From: Acarospora socialis
Taxonomy: Eukaryota; Ascomycota; Lecanoromycetes; Acarosporales; Acarosporaceae
DNA length: 64,000 nt
Assembly (NCBI GenBank): GCA_025617375.2
Contig: JAMYGW020000006.1
Span: forward strand, 1,307,001 to 1,371,000
Direction: 5' to 3'
Both the position numbers and the translations under genes were made by a program. Within the stretch, counting starts at the first letter, position 1; the number at the start of each line of letters is the position of its first letter. This document shows, piece by piece, positions 43,001 to 55,709 of this stretch. The notes beneath the pieces are model-generated. The model ran no database searches and was not told where the DNA came from. It saw only the letters and a program-made list of their open reading frames with translations.

Positions 43001-46000
43001 TCATCCTTCCCTGGACATTGAGAAATAGTCTCCTGAACTCTCGCTCCTCCCGACACCATCTGGCTGTCCCGGACTCAAGGGACTCCTGCTTCTGCTCCCG
43101 CTACTCGCCAAACTCTGACTGCGTGACCCCTCCGACAGCATGTTGAGGCCGAGACCTATGCCGTTCGGCCGCGACTGTCGTTGACCACGAGGCTCATTCG
43201 AAGACACCACAAGGCCATTTCGGTTACTCTCAACCGGTGTCTTCCACTCCATCAGCTCCAATGCTTCGCGGAGAGTTGTGCCGGACTCATCCAGTGCCAT
43301 CAGGAACCGAGCGAGTTCCTTGCACAAGTCCCAATCCTGCTCCTCTTTGGCCCTGCGCAGGAGACGGACCAGCTGTTCGGAACTAGAGCTTAGCTCTTCA
43401 AATGTGTGGAGGACGAGAAGGTATCCACCGGCGGTCTTCAGAAGGCCCTTCTGGAGGGACTGTTCGAAGAGCTCCTGTGGTGGGGGTAAGTAGGAAAAGA
43501 GTGTTCGCCAGGATCGTAGTTCGGTCTTGCGGGTACATTGGACGAGGATGTCGAGGTATTCGGGAAATGAAGATAGGAAGGAGAGAACAGTCGGTAGCAA
43601 TGCATTCTCGGGAGGGGGTGCCTTGTCGACTTCCTCGTCTAAAACTGTATGGAGCAACATCTCGAGTGCGTGTGGGAAATATGATAAGTGTTTGTAATGA
43701 TATGCTAGATGTAGAGCCGCGGGAGAGTCGTAACTGGATAGGTGGTGGAGAAGAAGAGGAGGTAGAAGAAGATGTGTCTACTGAGTCAGCTATCGGATGT
43801 CAACAGCTCAGAATTCTAACTCACTCTCAGTGCGAGTCGGAAGAGGGCAAAGTTCACATCTCGTCTTTGTACTAGTTCAGACTCGAGACCTAGTAACAGG
43901 CCTTTGCTGATGTTTATCGAGAGCGGGTAGAAGTCTACGGCGACTTGAATCGAGGGATTCAATCCTCTAGCGGACTCGATCACGGCGGACTTCAGCACAT
44001 CTTGCACATCAAGCCATACTTGCATATCATTCCCATTGAAGATCCATAGAGAATCTGCGAGTCCGTGGTCTGAATGATCAGGGTCCAAGCCATCTTGCAT
44101 AAGCGCACGGGTGGCAAGAGTTCCTTCCAGGCCTAAAGTGTTAGGAAGCTGATCTCGCACCAATGCATAGTATTCGACGTTGTGAGCAATAACTCTCATG
44201 TCGTATTTGAGATCTCCACTATCAGCCGTGGTTGGCTGCAGTAGAACGAGCTTGCCATCCACAAGAAAAACCACTGATGCAACGCTAACGTCTTGGGATG
44301 GGTCGCCGTCCTCTAATTCGGTATCAGCTTCGTCCAAGTGACAATCAGAGTCAACGTACGTCTCTGTGCATCGGGAAGTATCCAGCTAATTGCTCTCACA
44401 CGTGCCGGAGCCCTGATCAGGCCATGAAAGGCGATTTGTCCAACTTGCACTAGCTTGACTGCCTCCGCTGTCGCTGTAATGATGTAGTGATAAAGAGTAT
44501 TCTCGAAAGTATATACAAGAAGTGAGTCATCCCCGGAAAGCGAGATGAGAACAGCCGGTGCTGGAATGCTCTCAACGTGCAAAAGTGACGATGGGTCAAG
44601 GGGCAGCTCCCTTGAATGGAGGCGTAGCTGTATGATTCATATAAGCCAGCGCATAAAACGGTCGAGAGACGATGACATACTTCGTATTTTTCGCCAGCCT
44701 CTACGGCTGCGATCAAGATGTGCTGATACCAACACATACCACCTCTCAAAGCGAACGCACTCTCGGCTTGAGGATCATCAAAGATCTTCCATCGACCGCT
44801 GTTGACACTGTAATGAGCAAGCCCTCGCCTACCAGCAACTGCTGTATACCTTCCATCAGGTGATATCACCACACTTCTAATAGGTCCTTGATTTAGAAGG
44901 TACGAATCAGGAATTTGGACATGTTGCCACAGGGAGGAATCTGCAGATATGGCTGCTAGGTCTGGTAAATCATATCCGCGGTACACCATGAGACCAGAAT
45001 ATGTCTGTAACAGAATACGGGAGATGTTGGCCGACGAGAAAAAGGATGTTGTCGCACTACGGGCCATGTCTAGAACCCATAACCTATCATCATCCTGACC
45101 GAGCAATAGTATTTCGGAGCCGCCAGAGAGCCAGCTACCGTCTCGTAGGCCGGTCAGCCAACCTTCCTCGTTGCTCTCTGACACCGAGCGATCGGAATTG
45201 AAGCTGCTGCTTCCAGGTTTGCCGTAAACGCTCCATGTCGCCCAACCCCTTTCAAATCCAACGAACAAGCAATACCCGTCAGGTGACCACTTGAGGAAGG
45301 TGATTTGTCCACTCAATCCTCGAGATACTGGAGGCGTGACCTTGTGAGATAATGGTATGCTGCCCACATAGTCCTTCGCCGAGTACACGCAGATGTCTCC
45401 ACTTGCACAGCCTACTGCAATCAATGAAAACCTTGCATTAATACTTGCTTTCGTAGCATAGTCGTCTTGACTTGCAGGATCATGAAACGCATAACCGCGG
45501 AAAAGCCGTTGTGGAGAGTCCGAGGTTTTCGGCGTAGGAGGAAGGCGCTGCACAGCGTAGGCTTTGCCGTCACCGGTGATCCACCCCGCGAGGCTCATTG
45601 CCCTATCATGAACCATATCGACGATAGTTGTTTTTTTTGAAATCCATGCCATCCGACTGAGGAGCTCGGTGCTGGTCTGGTTCCCCGTAGTATCCGGTGT
45701 CCACCTTATGCACTGCACAGCAGCAGGCTTTTCAGTAGCCACGACCAACTCTTCGTCCAGCGCCAGCGCCTTCCCAACACCCGCATCCACTTTGATGACC
45801 ATTCGAAAACGCACGCTAACCTCTCTTATGCTCTCATTTTGGGCCTGTGCTGCCATTTGACCCGCCATACTATGGCGGCGCGCATGACCGTACGCATGCT
45901 GTTGCTTGTAGACCCGAGCCGAGGGATCAGTAGCCAAAGAATATGTGATCAGATAGCCTTGCTTAGTCTGAACGACAACAATACCGGAGTCAGGTCGGAG

Positions 46001-46291
46001 AAGGAGAGAAATGTTCGGGCCATAGCTGTCAAGCGAGTGACCTGATCGTACGACGGAGGCCAGGACAGCTGTAGGCTAGGTATCAGTCAGAATCAGACAA
46101 AGTTGGGAGTACACAAAGCATACCCTAGTCTGCCAGATTGTCAAGGTAGTCGACGTGATTGTTGCAAAGAGATGGCCGTTGCGCGAGACACGGAGGGCCA
46201 GAAGGTGGTCCGCTTGACTCTCCCCATCATTGGAGCCAGACCGTTGATCTGGTGGGGCGTAGATTCGAGGTGCTCCCAGAGGCCAGTACAT
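43001..46291 (-). CDS. RIC1: RIC1, subunit of the Ypt6/Rab6 exchange factor
   Basis: Five exons on the minus strand: 46124-46291, 44681-46075, 44360-44627, 43825-44312 and 43001-43777, total 1031 residues. Exon 1 starts MYWPLGAPRIYAPP and has VSRNGHLFATITSTTLTIWQ, the first WD-type blade. The WD40 part covers roughly residues 1-500 (LKWSPDGYCLFVGFERGWATWS; VVISPDGRYTAVAGRRGLAHYS). The RIC1 domain at the C-terminus includes ESELVQRRDVNFALF and SYFPHALEMLLHTVLDEEV. The last intron is 47 bp; the acceptor after CAGTAG restores the family's LLLPPLLLHHL segment. RIC1 with RGP1 activates Ypt6 for endosome-to-Golgi transport. RGP1 is not in the window. The Ser/Gly-rich C-terminal end is variable in fungi. 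Confidence 0.9.
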
Positions 46292-46940
46292 GGCCGTTTA
46301 GTGCATTCTGACCGTGATGGGAGCGGACATGTATGCGCTGTGACAGTGCTGCGAGCCTTATTCAGATCTCCTGGGTTCGTTGTTGCGAACCAATACGAAT
46401 GCCAAGCGACGTGGACCGTTAGGGATGAAGATCTGACAAGGCTGCCGCCAACATCCAGCCACAAAATAAAGCAGCCAGATATATTTGTCTCACGCCTATA
46501 TCCCAAGCTGTCTTTTTTTCCTTCGTCAAGGGTTATCTAACTAAATACAATTGCCAGAGGCAAGAGACCACCAATTAAGGAATTACGATGTCCACTCCCA
46601 GGAACGCAGTCCCCACAATGTAGGGTACCTGCGACATTAACACCTACACAGATGGAGCTCAAGTTCTCTATATAACGGTGGTAGGGGCCAAATACTATAT
46701 GCAGACTGTTACTTGTTTCGAGATGTGTGCACATTCATTGGAATTACTTCGTTCAACACGCAATCTGTGATGCAGTCGTACAACGCTGAGTAGGCCCAGC
46801 AGTCCGCCTCTCGCCACATATCTTTTTTTTTGCTCTTGCTTTTACTTTTCTAGAGACATGTGCCAAAGTCAGATCCATGTACCTTCATCTTGATCATGGC
46901 AGTCTTGCTATTCATTGTTTTCTCGACCTTTAACCATATC
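46292..46940. promoter_or_regulatory. Divergent promoter region, RIC1 and Cys-rich gene
   Basis: 649 bp between two divergent starts. Short frames only. An upstream ATG at 46858 is out of frame with the Cys-rich gene, and the longer frame that begins at 46860 uses GTG, so neither is taken as the start. Confidence 0.4.
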
Positions 46941-47797
46941 ATGCGTACCTTTGAGATAAGGACTCTTCCTATCCTGATAGCCTCCTGCTGGGTTATCTCA
47001 GCAACGTCTGCTCACACATGTTATTGGCCCGATGGCGCGGTAATAGATACATATTCACCTTGCAACGCCAGCGCATCAGTCAGTAGTTGCTGTGCTACAG
47101 GGAATGCTTGCGGTACCAGTGGGATCTGCTATGGGAATGCTGGATACATCTATCGGGGTGGCTGCACAGACCAGTCTTGGGGTGCAGCTTTGTGCAAAGG
47201 CCTGCCCTGTGACGACGGTAGGCTGGATCCAGCTGTGAATGTCCCATACCTAACTAATATCACATACAAGTTAACACAGGTGACTATGTCAATCTTATCA
47301 CATGCGAAAACGGACATGGAGTGTACAGCTGGGCCTGTTCCCCGGACGGGCAATACAACTGTAGTACTGCCTTTCCGTTCAGTCCTGGCTCAATCTACTT
47401 TCCGTCGACCTCCTTCTTGGCATCAACATCGACCACATCTGTCTTACTGTCATCGTCGCCATCATCATTCTCCTCCAACTTGACGTCCTTGATCACCGTC
47501 AGCGCACCAGTGTCGGTCCCTGCATCTACAACTCCATTGAACTCTGCCACACCATTACAACCGTCATCGTCGCCTTCAGATACGCACTCAGTCATTGGCG
47601 CTGCTGTCGGTTCTATCATTGGCGCTACTCTCAGTGTAGGAATCATGATCGCTCTAACACTTCTATACATCCGCGCACGCCGCCGTATCAAGGCTCTGAC
47701 GGCATCTCAGACATATCTGAGTCAAAGATCTAGTCCTGAAGCGTTCGCAGACTGTCAAGAAGCCCCTGACACGGCCATCTACGAGGCTCCTACCTGA
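46941..47797 (+). CDS. Secreted Cys-rich, Ser/Thr-rich single-pass membrane protein
   Basis: Two exons: 46941-47217 and 47280-47797, total 264 residues. Donor GTAGGC, acceptor AACACAG with a CTAACTAA branch region. The ATG at 46941 gives a clean signal peptide (RTLPILIASCWVISATSAHT). A Cys-rich ectodomain follows (CYWPDGAVIDTYSPCNAS, SSCCATGNACGTSGICY, GGCTDQSWGAALCKGLPC, LITCENGHGVYSWACSP, about 13 Cys), then a Ser/Thr-rich stalk, one membrane helix (SVIGAAVGSIIGATLSVGIM then IALTLLYI) and a basic cytosolic tail. The plan resembles fungal wall-sensor or Mid2-like surface proteins, but the Cys pattern is that of a common, uncharacterised Pezizomycotina family. Function unknown. Confidence 0.82.
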
Positions 47798-49338
47798 GGC
47801 TGCCGAGGATAGGTTGAGAAAGTAGTGCGGAAAACAGAATCCTGTCCATAGTCGCAAGAGGTGAAGCATCGATGAAGCGCTCAGGTCGCCAAGTCTGGGG
47901 GACAGAGGTCGTGGTTGAACCATTGCCGGCTCTCCCTGCCAAGTTGTATCTACAGCGTACAAGTAGGAACCAAGTACAGCCAAGTACACCGCAACTCTAT
48001 TCGCAAACCCATCCTGACACGTGGTACTTCAGTCTAGCAGGTCAAGACCCTAACCCTGGTAGTAATCCGTTTGCGTGTAGCCCGCCACGCCAACTTCCCA
48101 CCCATTTTAGCGGAAACGGGCGGAGGAGAGAACACCGCTGGCAACGACGCCTTCCTACCTGAACGCACAAGAGCCGTCCCGCGGAGCGGGAAGTCCTTGA
48201 TCTCGGGAATCCTCGACTTGGCTTACCGCACTCATTACGAGATCATTCGACCCGTCGCTGTCACCTGCCTGCCTTACGTAGAGGAAGGAGTTCTGGGTCT
48301 GCCCACGTTCACTTGGATCAAGTAGTACCTTCTGTATCCTACAAGCCTCATCCCTCAAGCTGGGGCGACTATGGCTGGAACCTTTTCTATCCGCAAGTGG
48401 CCTATAGAAATGTGTGCCTGCCCACAACCCTTCGAACCGGCCAGCATCCTCTGCGACCTACCAACTGCACCTCTCAAGCAGAAGCGAGGAGAGTGAGATC
48501 ACAGTAGCTACAACTCATCACATCAGCAGACTGCCTGCAGAGCCATCGAGCTGGGCCGGCCTGTACTCCCTCAAATCAGCCAGCATCTTCTCTGTTCTAC
48601 GAACCTCATGCCTCGAACCTCAGGCCAGGGCCGGTAAAGTGAGGTCCAGATGGCTTAGACTCGTTGTGTCTGTGGCCTACATATAGGATGTCGAGTTAAA
48701 TGGGTCAGTCCATGTCTCCCGCCTCCTATATTAGCCTGAGCGTCAGGACCCGTGCTTAGAGAGGCCATGATAGCTGCGGACTCGGTAGATTCCTGCTCCG
48801 CGTACGAGGGCAGCTATATTTGCGAAAACAGTGCCCATGCGAGTTTTCCCCACCCGCTCCGAGACAATCAATGGGGCTGGAGGAGGGAGCTACCTATCAC
48901 ATCGGGAGCAGAGAAAGAAAGCAAAGGGAAGGGGAGGAGAGGAAAGAAAGGAAAGAACAGGAGCACGAGCACGAGCGCGGGAATGAAGTTAGTTGAATTT
49001 GTTAATTCGACTAAACAAACAAGGACAAGGCACTCTTCAACCAAGATCAACTACCTGTTGACTTCTCTTGCCAAGCCCTAACAGAACAATCCTGTATGTA
49101 AAGCAGACCGCCAAACACAGCGCTGACCGCCAACCAACCAGCTAACTCTCACAAACTCGTACATTACAAGTCCCAACCCCCATAGAACTAGCCAACAGCA
49201 GCCAGCAGTAGTGAAATCAGACAAAACCTCGACTTCCAGCTGAACACGAAACAATCTAAGCAAACAGGCCACATTCCGAACTCCACGCTCGTCCATTCCC
49301 ACAAACTTCCACTTGAAAGAAATCTACAAAGTCAACAT
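47798..49338. other. Intergenic, 1.5 kb, no sure gene
   Basis: Between convergent genes. Short frames on both strands without recognisable content. A purine-rich AAAG/GAGG run covers about 48905-48985. No repeats of note. Confidence 0.45.
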
Positions 49339-52235
49339 TTACAGCCCAAAATTCCCATCCAACCCCTCCAAGCCCCCGAACCCACCATCATCATGCGGAA
49401 TCATAATGCCTCGATACTCCTTCCTCCCACCACCGAGACCGAGATCACAGCTACTCCTACTCAGATCCTCGCCGCTCCCGCTCGTCAGGCTCTCTTCAGA
49501 GATACTCAAGCCACTCTTGACAGGTCCCAGACCGAGATTGAGCTGCGTGTCGCTCCACGCGGCATCCGGCGACCTGATCAACGACGAACCGCCATCAAAG
49601 GACGGCGTGTGATTGGTCGATAGCATATCCGCCGCCGAGTCCACGGCAGGGCCACCGTAGATGCCGTCGTAGATGTTCGATTGGCCGCTGTCGAGGCTGC
49701 CGAGGAGCTGTTCCCACTCAGTGTCGGAGACGTTGAGCTTGTCGGTGCGTTGCGCCATGGGATCCGTTGGGACGGGGTCGTTGCTGAAGGGGAGGTAGTC
49801 GAGGTTCGGGCCGTCCATCGTGGCGGCCATACGGATCGGCTGTTCTCTGGGCGCCGCCGTACGCGGCCGAGCTCCATGTACCAATGCAGATTCTGTACGC
49901 ACAGGCGTCGACGGACAGATGTTGCGTTGACGCGTTACGTGAACCACCGCAGGTTCGGAGCGGACAGATGAGACGCTGAGGTGACTGTTGTTGCGGGCAA
50001 AGGCGGGAACGATTCCCGCTCGGGTTGGGGGGACGGTTGCCCTTCGCGCGGCATTTTGTTCCTGTTTCGCCGTGCGGTTTGCGACGATGGAAAAGCGCGA
50101 AGCGATGGCTTGCAGTTGCTTCCGAGGCGACCTGATCGTCTCTCGAGGCGCCGGCATCGGACTGACCGGTTTTGGCTGCAGGGCCAATGTCGACTGAGAG
50201 TGTTCCTTGGCGACTCCTTCAATGGAAAGCATTGAACACGCGACTTTCTTGAACTCAGCGGCACCGGGTGCGAAAGCACGCTCGAGCAACTCGATCACGG
50301 AGCAGACCAGTCTCTGATTGTCCTTGATGAGCTTGCCTTGGCGATTGAGATCAAGGCCCTGAAAGAGCAGACCGAAGCCGGAGAGGATGAGAACTTCATT
50401 TCTGTTCAGACAGAATGAAAAGCTCATCCGCCTCTCGTCAAGCAGTTGTATGATCTGTATAATATGCTTGCTCGCATCCGCAAGTATGACAACCGAAGCC
50501 GACGACTTGCCTCCAAGGCTTGAGTCTACCGCTGGTCTATGAATCAATGTGCGAATGTAGTAGTACGCCAGTGACTAAGGCTCTGTCAGCAAGAATCTCC
50601 ACGTACACCGCTGCAAGGTAACGTACCAACAACGGCGACCTGCTGCTCACGACGTTTGTACTCGGCTTATCCTGGACGAACTGCAGTCGCAGATGCGGGG
50701 CCAAGCTGTTGAGCCAGGCGTCAAGCTCATCGCTCAATGCGCCCAGGCTCTGAAGTGACAGCTCGTGAGATGCCGATGCCGGATACGTCTCCTCAAGTAC
50801 CTTGGACAAGATACGAGACGCCCGAAACAATGCCAAGGCACTTGACAGTCTCGTCGACTCGCCAGGTAAAGCTGGCTGAAACCCTTGTTCCGTGACATTT
50901 TCGTCATTGAGATCTGCGGGGTATTCGGCGTGGATATCGGCTTCTTTCAATAGCTTAGGCAAACCTAGTAATGCTGCAGAGAAGCTGCCCACCAGTCAGA
51001 TCGATCTCCAGTCTTCGAACGGGCAGAACCCACCAATCCAGTGTATATAACGTCCAGAAGACCTTCCGCCTCGTCTCACTGGTAAGAGCTCCCAATGAGA
51101 ATTGCTTCTGGCTCTGGTGCAAGCCAAGCTGGTGGGAGAGGCTGACGGCGATGCCCTTGTAGCGAAGCAACTTGCTGTAATCCCCTTTGGATATGCAGTA
51201 CATCTGGGCCAAAAGAAGGCACTGTAACGTCCCTAAAGTTTGGTCCGACATGATCGCGTCTAAGGCCGCCTGCCAGTGTCTTTCGATGGACGTCACATCG
51301 TGCTTGTAGCCCTGCACCCAATTAGCGCTAAAGCCTCCGACGCGAACGAGACCTTTAGATGTACCTCGGCCGAAAGAGCTGCAACACCAAAAACCAAGTT
51401 CAGCTGTGCTATGGAATGCTTGTCTTCGATACTGTCTGGGTTGGCGGTATAGTCTTCGTACAGCTGGAGGAAGGTGGGACGGTGTAACACTGGGAATAAG
51501 GGCGCCCATTCTTGAAAGAAAATGTTGACCATCTGGTCCGAAACCAGTCGAGGGGGTGCAACGGACACGGGAAGCGAAGAGCCCGGGGAGACGCTTGATG
51601 ACGAAGAGCTGCCGTCAGCTGTCCTGAAGAAGCCATCTGGGTTGAAGTCGGAGCAAGATTTGCCAGTCTCCTGTACTTTTCGCTTGAACGCGTCTGCATC
51701 AAACAGTCAGATACGGACTGTGGCTGGGTGAACTGTGAGACCTACTAATGAATCCTCGCCCACTGGAAGCGCCCATGAAACAGGAGTCGGATTCCTCCCG
51801 TTCCAGCAACGATGGTGTTTGCTGCACTCTGAATATTTCGTCCTTGTCTTCGTCCCCCGCCGGTTTCTGTCCGGCTCCTGAGGTCGGAGAATCGGAACCT
51901 GATGACCTCCGGGATGGAGTCGAGTACGAGCGCATCCTCGACAGCATATCGATCTTCTCATCCTTTTCGTCGAGTATATTTTTTAGTTCGCGAATCTCTG
52001 CCTCCAACGACCGGACTCGTTCCTCCAGCGATTCGGTGTAACCTCGAGGAAATGCTCGTCGACTGAGCTTGTCGCTCGTCTTGCATTCGAACCCGACGTT
52101 GGCGCATTGCGAACAGCACGGTCGGATTCCATCACACCTGATCTTTTTACTCCTACACCGGTCACAGGCCTGGGCGATACGGCTCTGTGCGCTTGTGCCG
52201 ACCTTGATCACTTTCATGGGAAGTATGCCTGGCAT
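49339..52235 (-). CDS. facB: Zn(II)2Cys6 transcription factor FacB/Cat8 (acetate and gluconeogenic carbon use)
   Basis: Five exons on the minus strand: 51746-52235, 51365-51693, 51034-51311, 50627-50984 and 49339-50574, total 896 residues. The zinc cluster is C24, C27, C34, C41, C44, C51 within [14 protein letters not shown]; the linker [20 protein letters not shown] and a coiled coil (about residues 68-98) are characteristic of FacB/Acu-15/Cat8. The fungal TF middle domain includes [36 protein letters not shown] and [19 protein letters not shown]. In Aspergillus FacB activates acetyl-CoA synthase, isocitrate lyase and malate synthase genes. The exon 2-3 junction (GTACAT to GTGCAG) is the least certain; others give family sequence. 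None of the known target genes is in the window. Confidence 0.9.
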
Positions 52236-53745
52236 CGTGACGATGGATGTAGAATATGAGATAGAGTTGGATCATCCGAGGTACGTGGTTTTGGATGTAA
52301 GGTCCATATACCGGACAGGAAAGTGGTCGGAGAACAATAACGACAAAGAGTTCTGAGACTATGTACTATGTTGTTTGAAGCTGATAGGTATCACTGATGT
52401 TTTTGAAGGTCAGTGACGTTACTGATGGGTTGGAATACGGAGTAGATGAGGTGAGTTACTTCGTAAGGTAGGTAGGTAGGTAATGGAATATGACGAACGA
52501 CGGAGATCCATGGAGAGGCCAAGAGATTATACGAATTAGTTGTATGCTGGTGTGATAACCAAAGGGTCCGATGCAGCTCGACGAAAGACGGTTCTGGCCC
52601 TCTGAGGGGGGCTTTCTGGAAAGAATTTTCGACTGATTATTACTAGGTAGTTACGGAGGGGGTGTGACGCCCCTTTTAGAGTGTGCATGAGTAAGGTAGG
52701 TAAGCATCGCTTTGTGATTGGAAGCTGGCACGGACTGTTTCCCGAGTTTCTCTTGAAGCTAAAGTTAGCAGTGCTTGGTGGCGTCTTTAGAGCGTATAAA
52801 AACATCGAGTACATAGTTGTAAGGTACCTTACGTTGTAGAGTACACGTTACTGGGCATTCACAAACGCAACCATTTTTCAGGCTTTGCACATAGACAACG
52901 GAAGACACCGGGCAGGTCATAGACCCTGAGCTGCTTAACTCTGTACATGTACCTTTGTACATACAGACTTCAATACCTACCTCTTGGTAGTAAATCAAAA
53001 CAGCCAGCTCAGATGGATCTGGACGCCCACACGGCATCCTCCGCCGACTTCCTCGCTTCGGTGCTGCAGTGTCAGGGTCAACCCACGGGAATGGAACAGC
53101 CAGACAAGCACTTGATCGTGATACCTGATACCTCACAAGCTTGATGGATGTGAGTGTACAACGAGCATCGGAGCCTGTCCGTCCATCAGCCGATCCTGAT
53201 TTGCGGAAGCTGCACCTTTCCTTTTGATTTCACGTTACTCCGTATAATATGACGTGACAAATCCTTTCACACGAGTCGGCTAAGATAAGGTAGCGTTGAA
53301 AGTCAGACAATGTCGTCATCCCTTTCGACTTATAGAGTTACAAGTAGGTATGTACATGTACCTTGCCTTACTCATACCAGAATTGGAGCACTTTAAATGC
53401 TCGCCAGGCCTACTGAGTACTGCAAACTGCTCTGACCGTTTCATGATCCTTCGAAGACCAATTGGTTGAAGCATCTTGTGGGTGCGTCATTGTCCTCCGT
53501 ATTCTTAATGTCAAAGCAGACTGTACGGAGTACTAGGTAGGTACTAGTAGATGCTCTCGGATGTTGGTACCTAGTGAGGACCTACCTAAGCGATACGGAG
53601 TCCCCTGAGCTTCCCCGCAAACTCACTTAGGAGTACCTTACCTACCCACCTACGGAGCATGCGGCTTGAAGATACTCCTGCACCGTTTTCGACTCCATCA
53701 AACCTTGTTTCTACGCCGGCACATGGAAAGCGTTAACGAGCTATC
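52236..53745. promoter_or_regulatory. FacB upstream region rich in TAGGTA/TACCTA repeats
   Basis: 1.5 kb without a gene. Clusters of GTAGGTAGGTAGGTA (about 52468-52484) and of TACCTACC/TAGGTAGG with TACGGAGTA-type words (about 53340-53660). Such words recur in fungal promoters, so this may be the FacB promoter, though part of it lies near the 3' end of the SET gene. GGGG/CCCC boxes occur at 52600-52670. No bound factor can be assigned. Confidence 0.4.
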
Positions 53746-55290
53746 CTAGCTTCGTCGCGTGTTCAAGTCTCGAAGCAACGAGTGATACCTCGTAAGGAGA
53801 ACAGTATGGGAGAGGTTTGAACGTACAACTTGTTCGAAATCTTGGTTTGCTCTTGAGAGCAAGGCCCACTCCAACTCTCTCAACCTCGTGATTGTCTCTC
53901 CCACGTGTCGCCAAACATCTGGCGAGCCTCGGGCGCTTTGGACGAGCTTCTCGCTGGCGTTGAGGACGCTCAATTGAACCTGCACTCGATCTTGGAGGAT
54001 TGCAGTTGCCCGTAATTGGAATACCTCCCACAGAGGGTCTCGCGTCAGGAGTTCCTTCAAACAGCCGATATCTGCGGGTATCACATCTTTCCAGTGAACC
54101 TCGAGCTCTTTGCCGCCATCATTGGTTTGCTTGACTTGGAGGTCGAGACCATCTTCTTCATTGACACATATCAGCCAGACAAAGTCGCCCTCCCAGCTCG
54201 TCGCCCCTCCGGTCGAGAACAGTCGGAACCCAGGAGGGGACCTCGAGACTGCTTTCTTCGCAAACTTCAGCGGGTCGTCATCGGGAATTTCGAGATCCAG
54301 GAACAGCTCTTTGGCCGTCACCATGTCCTTCTCAATGAAGCCGTACGAGAAAATCATTTCACATGCGCCTTTTTCGTCGCCGTAGCTGGCCTGGCTTTAG
54401 CCTAGAGTTTGTCGTCATGACAGACAACATACGTGATTGTAACCTCCTCCCCGTCGATCAAACTTTTGTCCTCTCGGAGCAGCAATATACCATTGCCATC
54501 GATATCTGTTTCGTAAAGCGCGCTGGTATATTCCCCGGAAGCATGATTCGCCATATCGATGCAGGGTACCATGGCGTGCCCCGTACCTGGTAGATCCAAA
54601 GCGCGCGACCTATATATGGCGTCGACCAGCTTCCATGAATTAAAAGTCAGCTTCCCAGTATCGTCATCCCACCAACACCTCTGACACCATGATATCGGCT
54701 CCGTGGCAGTTCGAAGATGGTCAAACTCGCGAGCCAAACTCTTGAACTTTGCTTGAAGAGCAGCATGCAACGACGTTCCCAGCAACAGGAGCTGCTCGGC
54801 TTCGGACCAGAACGTCGGTAAAGAAATTGCTTCCGGCAGGAACTTCACATACTCGGTCCAGGGACCAGACACTCCGACTTTCTCCTCCACGTCCGGAGAG
54901 GCAGTCGTGATCTGCAGCAGGAGAAATATCAAGATCGCTCCTCGAGCTGTCTGACAGCCTTCAGCTACGCAAGTCTCTACATCTGAAAATACAATTCGAC
55001 GAAGGACCTCTTACCCTGGCATAATCTCCCACAGCCTCCAGCACCTCGCGAAGGTGCTTGTCCGACTTGGCATAGTTCCCCACGGCCTCCAACGACAATA
55101 TCATGTCCTTTGGCACCAACATAAGCTGCTCGTTATCTCCATTTCCTGTAATATCTCGCCTTGCCACGACGGCCGAGCCCTTTTTGATGCCATGGTCCGT
55201 CAGCCGCTCGATTCCAACTCCGTGGAATTCGATGCCATTGAGCTTCGCCCAGACGGGGAGGGCGGTAGTTGGGAGCGTCTCCCGCCGCAT
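53746..55290 (-). CDS. SET-domain lysine methyltransferase (Rubisco-LSMT/RKM type)
   Basis: Three exons on the minus strand: 55015-55290, 54433-54950 and 53746-54385, total 477 residues. Junctions: GTAAGA/GTCAG and GTATGT/GCCAG, phases 0 and 2. The SET domain starts with KLNGIEFHGVGIERLTDHG and RRDITGN; an insert follows; the catalytic part is GHAMVPCIDMANHASG (the Asn-His core), then EEVTITYGDEKGACEMIFSYG with the closing Tyr residues. The C-terminal part resembles the Rubisco-LSMT substrate-binding domain. This class (Rkm1-Rkm4 of yeast, SETD6 in animals) methylates lysines of ribosomal and other non-histone proteins. The exact substrate is unknown. The start at 55290 is the first ATG in frame. 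Confidence 0.86.
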
Positions 55291-55334
55291 TATGATTCGA
55301 GTTTCATTGTAAGGCTGGCATGATCACTTTGTGG

Positions 55335-55613
55335 CTATTGGTGAAACATAGAATCGGTTGCTTGAAAACGATAATATCGACCCTTATCGATAAGAAGCGG
55401 CTTACACCGGCAACGATAACCCGAACGGAAGACTCTGGTGCCGCTTGTGATTGCTGCTTTTGATAGCTTCAACGACATTTCCCACTGCAAGTAATCAACA
55501 TCATTAAAATTTATGACTTTCATCACTTCTTCTCGAAATTGCCAAGATTGAACTGCTTTGCTATATCCTGATACGTCCAACCTTATAAATTCGCTAAACT
55601 GTTCACTTGTCAT
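55335..55613 (-). CDS. Possible small gene between HET and SET genes
   Basis: An ATG-started frame of 92 codons on the minus strand (MTSEQFSEFIRLDVSGYSKA). It has a mixed, protein-like composition but no domain I know. It could be a small gene, part of a decayed neighbour, or chance. It lies between the stop of the HET gene and the start of the SET gene on the same strand. Confidence 0.25.
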   Translation of the reverse strand: MTSEQFSEFIRLDVSGYSKAVQSWQFREEVMKVINFNDVDYLQWEMSLKLSKAAITSGTRVFRSGYRCRCKPLLIDKGRYYRFQATDSMFHQ

Positions 55614-55709
55614 GGTTCAAGGACGCCCGGTCCTTAGGGACCTTTGAAACCACCCTATCTAAAAGGACGTCCCAAACGAAATCCTTCATATACACACCAT
55701 ATTCGTATT

